A stretch of 64,000 nucleotides of DNA from Metridium senile (taxonomy: Eukaryota; Cnidaria; Anthozoa; Actiniaria; Metridiidae): assembly GCA_949775045.1 (NCBI GenBank), contig OX459110.1, positions 541,501 to 605,500 of the forward strand. The letters are read 5' to 3'. Positions 12,401 to 21,100 of this stretch are shown piece after piece (position 1 is the first letter of the stretch; each line of letters begins with the position of its first letter). The notes beneath the pieces were generated by a model. The model had not been told where the DNA came from, searched no databases, and saw nothing but the letters and a program-made list of their open reading frames with translations. The position numbers were made by a program, and so were the translations under genes.

Positions 12401-12594
12401 TTTATTTATTTCAATAATATATAGAAATGATTCTTTTAGTATACCGTGATATTTCGTTCTTCAAATGCAAACTTGTTCAGTAAGATATTCTTCATGTTTG
12501 TTATATCTATGCTTGTTCCAGACAGCCAGTGTTTCTCTGGTAATTTAGCATATGACGGTTGAATCAATACTGCTCTTCTTGTTAGTGACGTCAT
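463..12594 (-). CDS. Caspase-fold (C14, metacaspase-like) protein, copy 1, 11 exons, 690 aa
   Basis: Exons in transcript order: 12445-12594, 11534-11701, 11146-11307, 10652-10884, 10075-10175, 9306-9559, 8968-9149, 7176-7468, 2448-2632, 1034-1264, 463-576. All have AG/GT borders and compatible phases, and they sum to 2073 nt ending in TAA. Residues ~5-270 form a peptidase C14 domain: RRAVLI beta strand, D-I-T-N-M-K region, FIYYSGHG (His84), MIFDCCHSG (Cys140), FAACTTVQLA, then QTPQF (253-257) and VLFGAS. This fold normally cleaves after Arg/Lys (metacaspase type) or Asp (caspase type); specificity cannot be read here. Residues ~273-690 are not firmly recognised; GDAFVFQISNNN with MLYQFDGAIKAVYPL (exon 9) and FRVYIPKHSL with KLVLYASSQAV (exon 10) suggest a beta-sandwich. 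No signal peptide or membrane segment is seen. The ATG follows CTAG, so a 5' UTR intron may end there. Exon 8 carries an in-frame 18-bp insertion and exon 11 lacks two codons (Asn-Lys) found in the other copies. Confidence 0.88.
671..955. mobile_element. Foldback hAT-like MITE in intron 10 of copy 1
   Basis: The ends are inverted copies (catcctcgggaacccaggg on the left, ccctggattcccaaggatg on the right), with long subterminal arms containing tctgtcgctcgtttctcgc. GATAATGG flanks both sides (663-670 and 956-963), a 7-8 bp target duplication of the kind hAT elements make. Copies 2-4 lack it. A half copy lies at 57374-57500. Confidence 0.75.
1394..2446. repeat. ~33-bp minisatellite in intron 9 of copy 1
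   Basis: About 32 pyrimidine-rich units of the form cacattcaatgtatctaccc + gtcctcctccccc. A higher-order period of 419 bp is visible (atgaatgttt at 1431 and 1850). The array ends two bases before the exon 9 donor. The long proline-rich frames across it on either strand are repeat artefacts. Copies 2-4 have a LINE remnant and poly-C in this intron instead. Confidence 0.92.
2657..3109. mobile_element. TTAA-flanked DNA element with ~150-bp terminal inverted repeats
   Basis: The ends are AGTGCACCTGA and TCAGGTGCACT. The arms (2657-2805 and 2955-3109) are near-identical inverted copies that include ggtgtataataagtgt and tttctgagatat. TTAA flanks both sides (2653-2656, 3110-3113); the uninterrupted copies 2-4 read gTTAAgaatt. 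The TTAA target duplication is typical of piggyBac-type elements. There is no coding capacity. Confidence 0.82.
3192..3312. mobile_element. Small foldback MITE in intron 8 of copy 1
   Basis: The arm ttagtgggaaaggaattaat ... agatcacccacgctgaac is mirrored by gttcagcgtgagtgatct ... attcctttcccactaa around a 17-nt loop. Shorter versions are present at the same intron position in copies 2 and 3 (about 18424 and 30710), so it predates the duplication. Confidence 0.75.
4163..4420 (-). pseudogene. Fragment of a transposon-borne protein with a Cys-rich CXC-like domain
   Basis: An 85-codon frame ends in a cysteine cluster (Cys37, 39, 43, 45, 48, 50, 57, 61, 64, 70) with the internal pattern CxCRKxxLDCSPACGQC. 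This resembles tesmin/TSO1-type CXC zinc modules found at the C-terminus of uncharacterised proteins in cnidarian-like genomes (recalled, not searched). Just upstream another frame reads LPPAPESLL, the sort of lead-in expected before the module, so a frameshift near the module is likely. It lies inside the 3.5-kb element and is probably the decayed C-terminus of an element protein. Confidence 0.5.
5205..5586. mobile_element. Nested element with GAGGGTCCTGAAGGGG ends
   Basis: The inverted ends GAGGGTCCTGAAGGGG and CCCCTTCAGGACCCTC are flanked by TTGATA on both sides (5199-5204, 5587-5592). The interior has short tandem runs: cacaggaagcccaaacatta at 5271-5350 and caaatcccaatcccaatgg near 5470-5560. 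Confidence 0.7.
5769..6007. mobile_element. MITE with GGCCCGTTTACACTAGCAA ends, copy A
   Basis: The left end ggcccgtttacactagcaac is mirrored by the right end gctagtataaacgggcc, with tgtcgcacgac / gtcgcgcgac inside each arm. An additional truncated left end of the same family sits just outside at 5704-5767. Confidence 0.75.
6028..6258. mobile_element. MITE with GGCCCGTTTACACTAGCAA ends, copy B
   Basis: A nearly perfect palindrome: gcccgtttacactagcaatt, tgtcgcgcgacaagagcggc and gatttcaatggcgattttat on the left are repeated inverted on the right. It lies 20 bp from copy A within the same larger transposon. Confidence 0.8.
6985..7160. mobile_element. Pogo/Tigger-type MITE in intron 8 (copy 1)
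   Basis: The ends CAGTGTAACCCCGTTA and CGGTGTTCCACTG are flanked by TA on both sides, as expected for Tc1/mariner-pogo elements. The right end is 15 bp from the exon 8 donor. The same insertion is present in all four copies. Confidence 0.85.
7684..8556. mobile_element. hAT-like non-autonomous element in intron 7 of copy 1
   Basis: The ends CAACCTCGTTCCCAGGG and CCCTGGGAATGAGGTTG continue inward as ttcgcttttgggtggggcgg and its complement. TATATATATC flanks both sides (7674-7683, 8557-8566) and occurs once in copies 2 and 3, so the target duplication is 8-10 bp. No coding frame is evident. Confidence 0.8.
8567..8960. repeat. (ATC)n microsatellite, intron 7 copy 1
   Basis: Imperfect atc/acc/att trinucleotide repeat ending 7 bp from the exon 7 donor. 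The His- or Ile-rich frames here are artefacts. Equivalent tracts are at 19360-19600, 31618-31925 and 43388-43770. Confidence 0.9.
9225..9272. repeat. Short GAATGGAT tandem repeat, intron 6 copy 1
   Basis: About six perfect 8-bp units just outside the exon 6 donor. Copies 2 and 3 have only aatgaatg-type remnants. Confidence 0.85.
9860..9995. repeat. 52-bp minisatellite, intron 5, ~2.5 units (copy 1)
   Basis: Unit ggccaatgtcgcctaatgta + gcacaatgtcgcactgtgtg + gtggcgacggtt. This is the shortest version of an array that reaches ~21 and ~19 units in copies 2 and 3. Confidence 0.88.
10166..10480. repeat. 79-bp tandem repeat duplicating the exon 5 splice acceptor (copy 1)
   Basis: Four units, starting near 10166, 10246, 10325 and 10403, each contain ttgattagtctgataa. 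Read on the minus strand this is the exon 5 acceptor TTATCAG with the first bases of exon 5. Each also carries cgaccattacatatttgacg. Copies 2-4 have one unit only. The functional acceptor is the one at 10175/10176. Confidence 0.88.
10923..11044. repeat. (ACTG)n microsatellite, intron 3 copy 1
   Basis: About 30 uninterrupted ctga/actg units. The poly-Ser-Val-Gln frame read from it is an artefact. Confidence 0.95.
12221..12342. mobile_element. Foldback MITE in intron 1 (copy 1)
   Basis: tatcccacatcatataaaat and attttatatgatgtgggata are inverted ends around ~80 bp. Present at the same place in copies 2 and 3 and absent from copy 4. A further imperfect palindrome (cacttgtattttcttgtatgc / aatgaaaatacaagtg) lies next to it at 12100-12170. 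Confidence 0.75.
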
Positions 12595-15500
12595 CTAGAA
12601 TGGAGCATGCAACAACAAGAATTAGTATACATTGTATTCACTATCTAGAATGTGATTGGCTAAGAGCCTTAAAATTCATAGATCCACTATCCATTGTGTT
12701 CTATCTTATCTGAATATAATGCACGAATATACATAGATTGCTGAAAACTTTATAAGTCTGTCTTGGAATTTATGTATTCTTATAAGATTACGTTAGGAAA
12801 AAACAGTAAATGCGGCAAATCTTTCTGAAATCTACGATGTTTGTCGGACATTCTAATATATTCCAGTGGGAATACTGCGCAATTGTTTCATGTTCACTCA
12901 AGCAAATTGTGGATCTATGAATTGCTTTCACAATGAGACAACCTAAGTACAGATTAGTGACTAGACTAACCTGTAGGTTGTGCCTGCAATGCATTATTAT
13001 TGCACTATTTAGAGAGGGGGCAAAAGAGCGCACCGTCGGCTTCCTGGGAGACCAGCTTACAGCTGCTTACTGCTTATAGCTGAGGGAACTACCGACGCTA
13101 AATAATAGTACTTTTTGTTTTTGTTTTATTGGCCAAAATATTAATTTATATTGTCCACTTTTGTTGTTTTCTTGCTCAAAAAAAAAATTGCTTTCAAAAC
13201 ATGTAGTTGGTTAAGTATCTCTAAAACAAAGTACTGATCATAAAACAATTATTGAATTCGATTTTGTGATATTAGAATAATCCAGGTCACGACATTTGTG
13301 TAATCAGCCGGATCGTCCTCAGTCCACGGCTGATTCCACTTAATTGCTTCGTCCATAAATTATTATTGATATCACAAAACCTCATCCAATTATCGCCGGT
13401 TTAGAATGTGAATTTGCACTTATAAACAACTAACAAACATCTAGACTAGTTCTTTCAAACTTACCAAACTTTTTCAAGATTAGAGTAAATCTCGCCGGGA
13501 AATTTCAAGCTATAATTTATGCAAATCAGTCCAGTTGTACAACACTCGTAAAGATCATGATTACAAATGCCAAACATACAAAATGCTTCTCGAAACTACT
13601 CTAAAAGCGCCACTTCTCAGACACACTCTAGCACACAGAGCAGACTGTGAAGCACAGGTATAGCCCAAGCTTATGTTAGTGTTGATTTACTAATTCTGAC
13701 TGATACGAATGCCGTTGAAGCTTCGTTTTTTTTGCCGTACAATTTAATGAAATTCAATAAAATTCTTATAGCGTCTTCTTGTTGTTCTTTATAATCCTTT
13801 CACTTAATTTCAGTTGATTTCGTTTAAGTATAGATACTTTCTCCCTGCCTTTCGCAAGACTTTCGGCAAACACTTGTAGTTCTGCTACATTTCATAGAGT
13901 ACGATTCAAACATTGCTTATTGAAGCGGCCTGTAATAAGCCAAATATATAGAAGAGGGGAAAGAAAACCCTCAGTCTTCAAGTATGAGAAATGTCTTACG
14001 TACTGACATGAATTTATGAGGAATTACAACATTTGTGAGAGGCAGTCTCTGTAAAAGCGAACAGAAAATGTTGTACAAATGTTGTAATTTCTTCGATTCA
14101 TGCATACTTAACTGTTCGCTTTTACAGAGAGAATGACTTTAACAAATGTTGTAATTTCTTCATACTTAACTCACAAAGTTATTTCGGGTCACAAGACAAG
14201 TATTCGAAAGCTTATTAGTTTAGGGAAATAGAAGCGGGAAAAGAAAACCCTTAGTGTAGGCGATAATACTCTTAAATGTTATTGTTATGGCCGGCATCTT
14301 AATTCCCGTCAGCTGTCTGTTAACATGAATTTCTGAGAGATCACAACACAAGGGTCCACAAGGAAGTTTTTTACTAACGTGTTCCTACACTATTCGTAAA
14401 CTACCAATTTATAGCGCTGTAAACAGCAACAAAACATTTCAAAAACGATCGAAGTAATTTCTCTAAAATTCAACGTAAAAACGGCTTCAACATTTGCTTC
14501 AAAATCCGTTTGATTTTGTTGAATGGATTACAAGATTGTTGAAACATGTTGAATCGATGTTGAATTGATATTGTAAGAGTTTAAAAGCGATTAAACATTG
14601 CCATTCATCAAAATCGTACGGTTGTTGAAGCAAATGTTGAAACCGTTTGCTCGGGCCCTATATATGCTAAATTTACTTCAGACATCAGTTAGACAATAAA
14701 TATAACAGAGCAGTGTTCTAGTATAGTAATAATGGCTTACTCCTATAGTCAGTACTTATAGTCGTATTTTAGTATGGTATTATACACTTACCTTAATTCA
14801 AGGGCAAACAAGATTGTTATAGTAGAGATTCGACTAGCTTACTAACATCAGTTTTTTATGGAATAACAACAAATTGAAAAGATGTTTAGTTTGCCAATCG
14901 CGTGTGACGCTTCCTCAAACAGAGCTTTTGTTTTTGGGATCAAAAGGCAGTGTTTTCAAAGGCACATGCATGAATTCTGTCATATTTCATGCGTAACTGG
15001 AAGAAAGACGTTTACGGCCTCATAAAATGCACTCAAAAGTTGTTTTGGACATGACCGCATGTCTTGCAATGTTTTTCTTTCAAGTGTTCATTTTAAGAGA
15101 GAAACGTACTTCTTTTAAGGCATGACAAGGAAAAATGCGCAAAACAAATATAGTTTTCTTTTATATCAGCACGTGACGTGTAAAATAATGCCCATAATGG
15201 AAGAAAAAAGAATGGCGCGTTATAAGTAGAAGATTATTTGGAATAATGGGTAGAACAGCATGGCAGCTCCATAAATGTTCAAGGCGAACAGGTAATAGAA
15301 TTTCCGAGAGTAGACTGGGAAAGAACAAGCCGGGAATGACAAATGTGTTGGCGCGGCATGTCCAGCATGAAAAAAGACTGTTCTAGAACATTAACATGGC
15401 AAATGTGGACATGCCCAGCATGAAAAATCACAATAGTTCTAGAATTAAGGAGGTGGACTAGAAAGGGATAACCTCTTTCACCTCCTTTCACAATTTTTCA

Positions 15501-15902
15501 TGTATTTATATTGTGTATGTTATTATTTTTTTTCCGTGTGCGTGTGATGAATTGTACTCAGCCTCATCCAATAATTTCTTATTATTGAACAGGGAAGGGT
15601 TTTCAAAAGGGTTTCGCATCGCGAAGAGACAACGTTCAGTAAATAAATAAAAACCTTTTTTAGTAAATTAACAGTGTTTATTATTATTTTTTAGTACATT
15701 AAAATCCGATATGAAGTAAAAATTATTCAACCTTCACAAATATTAAAATTGCAAAATTGCTCAACTTTGCTTAAAAAAATTAAAATTACATAAAAATATA
15801 AATTGAATTGTTAAATACTTATCATTAAATCATTAAGCCTATAAAATGTCGTAGTTAACTGACCGCTGTTAGGACTGATACGATGTAATGGCCCGGGCAA
15901 AC
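12595..15902. other. Intergenic spacer 1 (between gene copies 1 and 2)
   Basis: No coding frame longer than 81 codons and none recognisable. It should contain the promoter of gene copy 1, on the minus strand running leftward. AGCCAATCAC (a CCAAT-type motif on the minus strand) lies at 12652-12661, about 60 bp upstream of the ATG; no TATA box is convincing. Palindromes are seen near 13262-13375 (attttgtgatat / atatcacaaaac) and 14030-14130 (ctctgtaaaagcgaacag and its complement). This spacer is almost base-for-base the same as spacer 2. Confidence 0.8.
14480..14658. mobile_element. MITE with AACGGTTTCAACATTTGCTTCAA-type ends, spacer 1
   Basis: Left aacggcttcaacatttgctt and right gaagcaaatgttgaaaccg are inverted arms, ending in ctcgggccc. 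The interior is rich in gttgaa/ttcaac. The same element occurs in the other spacers at 25812-25990 and 38060-38238. The divergent inverted copy of this locus at 55917-56400 lacks it. Confidence 0.75.
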
Positions 15903-16164
15903 ATACACCTATTTCAATTAACGTTGTCCATCTGGAATGGTTGATCTGAGACCGATAGGAATTGTGGAAGTTCATTAAATTTCAAATACATTGTTTTAAT
16001 CACACTTGAATAGTGCTGAATTACAGATAACAGTATTTCAGAAGTAAACATTAATATTCAAGCGTGATTATAATAGTGTATTTGCAGTTTAACGAGCTCC
16101 CACAATTCCTATCGGTCTCAGATCAACCATTCCAGATGGACAACGTTAATTAAAATAGGTGTAT
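15903..16164. mobile_element. 262-bp foldback element at unit junction 1/2
   Basis: Ends ATACACCTATTT and AAATAGGTGTAT. The arms contain caattaacgttgtccatctg, gaatggttgatctgagaccg and ataggaattgtgg and their complements. It splits a GCCCGGGC-type MITE (gcccgggcaaac on its left, accttctgtgcttcaac on its right). The unit period is measured from its right edge. Confidence 0.8.
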
Positions 16165-16588
16165 ACCTTCTGTGCTTCAACATTCGTTCAATTTTGTTGA
16201 ATGACAATGTTTTTAAAAACGCATTTAATTAAACTCTTTCAATATCAATTCAACATCGATTCAACACGTTTCAACAATGTTAAAAGGGTGGGAACGGCTT
16301 CAACCGTTTGAAACCGTTTGCCCAGGCCTTAAGAATTACAGAAATGCTAAATACATCCAGTTGTTTCTAAGAATAAAAGACTTCTTGTTATGCAATACAG
16401 AATAAATATCCCTGATGACAAAGTCATATGAAGACTTAATATACAGAACATATTTCTTTGACTGAAAAGTTTAGTGCCGTGTGCGTGCTTTGACTACGTT
16501 ACGTAATCTATAAAATGACTCTTATTGGAGTTAATATGTCACGTGATAACTAGGGTGAATCACGTGAACAGCACGTGGTTTGTTTAGC

Positions 16589-18060
16589 TTACTTCACGAC
16601 TACAATGTCGACTTTCTCGATGAGATACTTGATATCCGCCTGGGTTTTTACGGCTTTTACACATCTTTTGTTGAGGGCCAAAAACTGAGCCAAGTCACCT
16701 AATGGAGTCTGCAGCATATAAACAAAGAAATACACATGATATGAATCAACTGATGAAATAATGGTGATGGTAATGGTGGAGATATATAGTGATGATGATT
16801 AGTAATTGTGGTAATTATAGTGGCTATGATGATGATGATGACGATAATACTGATGATGATGATGATGATGATAATACTGATGATGATGATGATAATGGTG
16901 TCGATCGTAATGATAATGATTGTAGTGGTGCTAGTGGATGATGTCAGATTATAATAATGATGATACTCATGGCAAAATGTGATGAAACTAATGATGATAC
17001 TGATGACAAAATATGATGATACTAATGATGATACTGATGGCAAAATGTGATGATACTAATTATGATACTGATGACAAAATGTGATGATACTAATGATGAT
17101 ACTGATGACAAAATATGATGATACTAATGATGATACTGATGACAAAATATGATGATACTAATGATGATACTGATGGCAAAATATGATGATACTAATGATG
17201 ATACTGATGGCAAAATATGATGATACTAATGATGATACTGATGGCAAAATATGATGATACTAATGATGATACTGATGACAAAATGTGATGATACTAATGA
17301 TGATACTGATGGCAAAATATGATGATACTAATGATGATACTGATGACAATCGTGGGAAATAATGATAATTGTATTGCCTACCGAAGCCTCCCCCCTTGGC
17401 ATCAGGTCCGGGTCGGTCTCAATACATGACTGTAAAAGTGGCCCATAATCCACGGCCTCACTGGATGCGTACAATACAAGTTTATTGGTTCCCATGTTAG
17501 GCTCATCTTTGGATAGATCTGGTTCCGACATGGCTCGTAGAGAGTGTTTTGGTATAAAAACACGGAATATGTCTTCCTTTGTATCCCCGCCTCTCAACTC
17601 GACCGTGCGTCCCTGGAAACAACAGTGTAAAATATCTTTACAAATAGCCTATAATGTAGTTTATGGAATCCCTTTTCCATAAGACGACACCACTAGCGAA
17701 ACGTATTCTTGCAATAGTTGGTGCGCGGCAAAGGAACAGCTAGTTTATCTTCGGTGTTACTTATATGTGCTAGGGTCACTCCTGCTAACACATTTAGAGC
17801 TAAGATATTCAGGAGTGAAACCATGCAATGATTTGAACACTAGGATGGCTTTTTGTATCTCTCGTCGTTGAACAAAGTTAGCCAAAGTAGATCTTTAATT
17901 AAATCTTCAACATTAGTATCAACACTCTTGCTGCGCGATTTTGAAGCTTTTGTAATTTTTATATAACATTTTTACCACAATTGACCCAGTAGTCAAAATA
18001 GGGTTGCACCAATGCTTTATAGATCAGATGCAATGTGGTTGACAGAGCAAAGGGTCTAAG

Positions 18061-18118
<58 letters not shown>

Positions 18119-21100
18119 ACGTACACAATTTAATTACCTTCTTGAGTGGATACAGTTCTTTGATTGCCCCGTCAAATTGGTACAACATGATACAAATATG
18201 GAGGGTGTCATCTTTTTTGGTATTGTTGTTGGAAATCTGGAATACAAAGGCATCTCCACTTTCATCCACAAGTCTGTTATTGTTCTCAGAATGAGCCTTG
18301 AAAGTTGGACATCCATCAACAACTACAGAAAAGTACAATAAGTTAAGAATTAAAATATAATTTGTCGTAACTGAGATGATATATAGTTTAAAACTAATTG
18401 CAAGAATTTTGTCCTAGCTTTAATTAATTTATAGACAAAAGAAGATCACCCAAGCTGAACTCTTTCTTGAAGAAATGGTTTAGCGTGAGTGATCTTATTT
18501 TGTCTTTTAATTAATTCCTTTCCCACTAAATTACAAAAATCAGGACAACGTTCTTGCAATTAGGTGTATGCCTATTTCAGTGAATTCGCTCAGATGACCT
18601 TTTAGGGGTTGATCGACATGAATCCCCCCTCCCTGGGCGATCACCCCTACCACTGGAACAAAGAGAATCCTTTAGGTACAGTGTAACCCCGTTAATCCGG
18701 CTACCGAAGGGACAGCCCAAAGTGGCCGTATTAAAGGGGTGGCCGTATTAAGCGGGTAAATTTATAGAACATGTATGTATGGGCATGCATTACGTCGGGA
18801 CCTGAAAAACTGGTCGCAATAACGGGGTGGCCGTATTAAGCAGGTGGCCATAAGGCGGTGTTCCACTGTAGCTTGATACTAACCGTCGTTGATGTTGATG
18901 CCATCCTTAATACCTTCCAATGCTCTTGCGTCCCTGCTACATTTGTTATAACCTTTTACTTTTTCAGATTTAAAAACTTTCAGAGAAACATTGTTAAGCA
19001 GGTCTTCTTCACTTGAAGGGGTTTGTGCTCTCTCGAGAGAGATGTGGTATCTCAAATGACGGCTTAGATTACTGGCCATCATGTTTTCACGACCTTCGAC
19101 AGCACCGATTGGTGGTACAATCACCATGTCTCTTTGACGAGCCACCCAGTAGGATTTACTGTAAAAGAATAGGTCAACGTATAGTGATGAAGTTTGTTAT
19201 GGTTTTGCCAAATAACAATTATTATTAGAACAAAGAAAATTACAAAAAATCTATTGTAATAATGGTTGGCAAATTAGCATCACCAGAATACCAACACTTG
19301 TAAAAACTACGCTTAACTCTGGTTATAACAACTATCCCTGCACCGTCGCCACTATATATATCATCATTATTATCCTGAATATAGTAGCCATTATCATCAT
19401 CATCATCACCATTATTATCTTCACTATTTTAACCACCACCATCATTACCACCATCATTACCACCACCATCATTGTCGTCATACATCATCATCATCTTAGC
19501 TTTATCATCAACAATAGATAACATCATCACCAATATCATAATCATCATCACCATTATTACCATCATTATAATCACCATGGTCACCACCATCATCTCTTAG
19601 TCTTACCCTTTAATGTCCTCACATGTGATGGTGATCAAGTCTGCATCTGGTGTAGACGGTGGTTGACTTAATACGTTAAACATGTTGGTAGCTTTAAGAC
19701 TTTCGACAAGTTCACTTGATTCTTGTGCATTCACAAACACACAGTGCTTGATACTGTCTGGTGTATGCAGAAATGCTAAACACCCAACCTAGAATACGAA
19801 TTGGACAATGAACGTCTGATAGGCAGATAAGGTGAAAACGATTCTGAATATGGACCGAATAAATGAATGATTAAAGGATAAATTAAACAAGATTATTTAC
19901 ATTAATGTCGTGGTCTTTTTTCCTGTGCTCAACAAAACCCAAAGCCTGTGTGGTCTCAATATGACCTTCATTTACATCAATGGTACCCAACCAATCCTTA
20001 GACTGCTGACCAACTTTAACGCTGTCCGCTGTAGCAGTTGTCTCGAACACCTCGTATTTTCCTGGCCTTAGGCTCTGCAAAAATCCAGCATTGAGAAGAA
20101 CCTCACCTTTACTAGGGATGTCTTTGATATCGATCGCTACATCGGGTGGCGTTACTATGGTAATAAATTACATCATTATTCAGTATCACGTGACAGTTTT
20201 TCTTTACTACTACTACAACTGCAGAGAAAAATGTAAATTGACATTGGCGCTTTATAAGTAATTACGATAATAAATATGTTAATGTTTGTGGAGCTATATC
20301 TAACACAAACAACTGTAGATAGATAATCACATGAATTTAGATAGCGGACTTTTCATGTAAATTAATGTGGCATTTAGGTAGGTCACGGCCAGGGTTTGTT
20401 GTCCAATACTGGTTAGTGAGTGTATTGTAGAAATATAGTTGCTCTGATACGAGAATATATGTAGCACAATGCCGCACTGTGAGGTGGCAACAGTTGGCCA
20501 ATGCCGCCTAATGTAGCACAATGTCGCACTGTGTGGTGGCAACAGTTGGCCAATGCCGCCTAATGTAACACAATGCCGCACTGTGTGGTGGCGACGGTTA
20601 GCCAATGTCGCCTAATGTAGCACAATGTCGCACTGTGTGGTGGCAACAGTTGGCCAATGTCGCGTAATGTAGCACAATGTCGCACTGTGTGGTGGCGACG
20701 GTTGGCCAATGTCGCCTAATGTAGCACAATGTTGCACTGTGTGGTGGCGACGGCTGGCCAATGTCGCCTAATGTAGCACAATGTCGCACTGTGTGGTGGC
20801 GACGGTTGGCCAATGTCGCCTAATGTAGCACAATGTCGCACGGTGTGGTGGCAACAGTTGGCCAATGCCGCCTAATGTAACACAATGCCGCACTGTGTGG
20901 TGGCGACGGTTGGCCAATGTCGCCTAATGTAGCACAATGTCGCACTGTGTGGTGGCAACAGTTGGCCAATGCCGCCTAATGTAACACAATGCCGCACTGT
21001 GTGGTGGCGACGGTTGGCCAATGTCGCCTAAGGTAGCACAATGTCGCACTGTGTGGTGGCAACACTTGGCCAATGTCGCCTAAGGTAGCACAATGTCGCA

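Larger units (their letters stand above)
1..16160. repeat. Tandem segmental duplication, unit 1
   Basis: The first of four head-to-tail units. Each begins with the motif gtataccttctgtgcttcaa, seen at 1, 16161, 27507 and 40571. This unit holds gene copy 1 and a ~3.5 kb 3'-side spacer. It is the longest unit (16.2 kb, against 11.3 and 13.1 kb) because of copy-specific insertions in introns 7, 8, 9 and 10. The left part of the unit, before the motif, lies outside the window. Confidence 0.93.

Noticed and set aside
17485..17682. Plus-strand frames such as MVPMLGSSLDRSGSDMARR, repeated in each unit
   Set aside because: They are antisense to exon 10 and recur only because the exon is duplicated.
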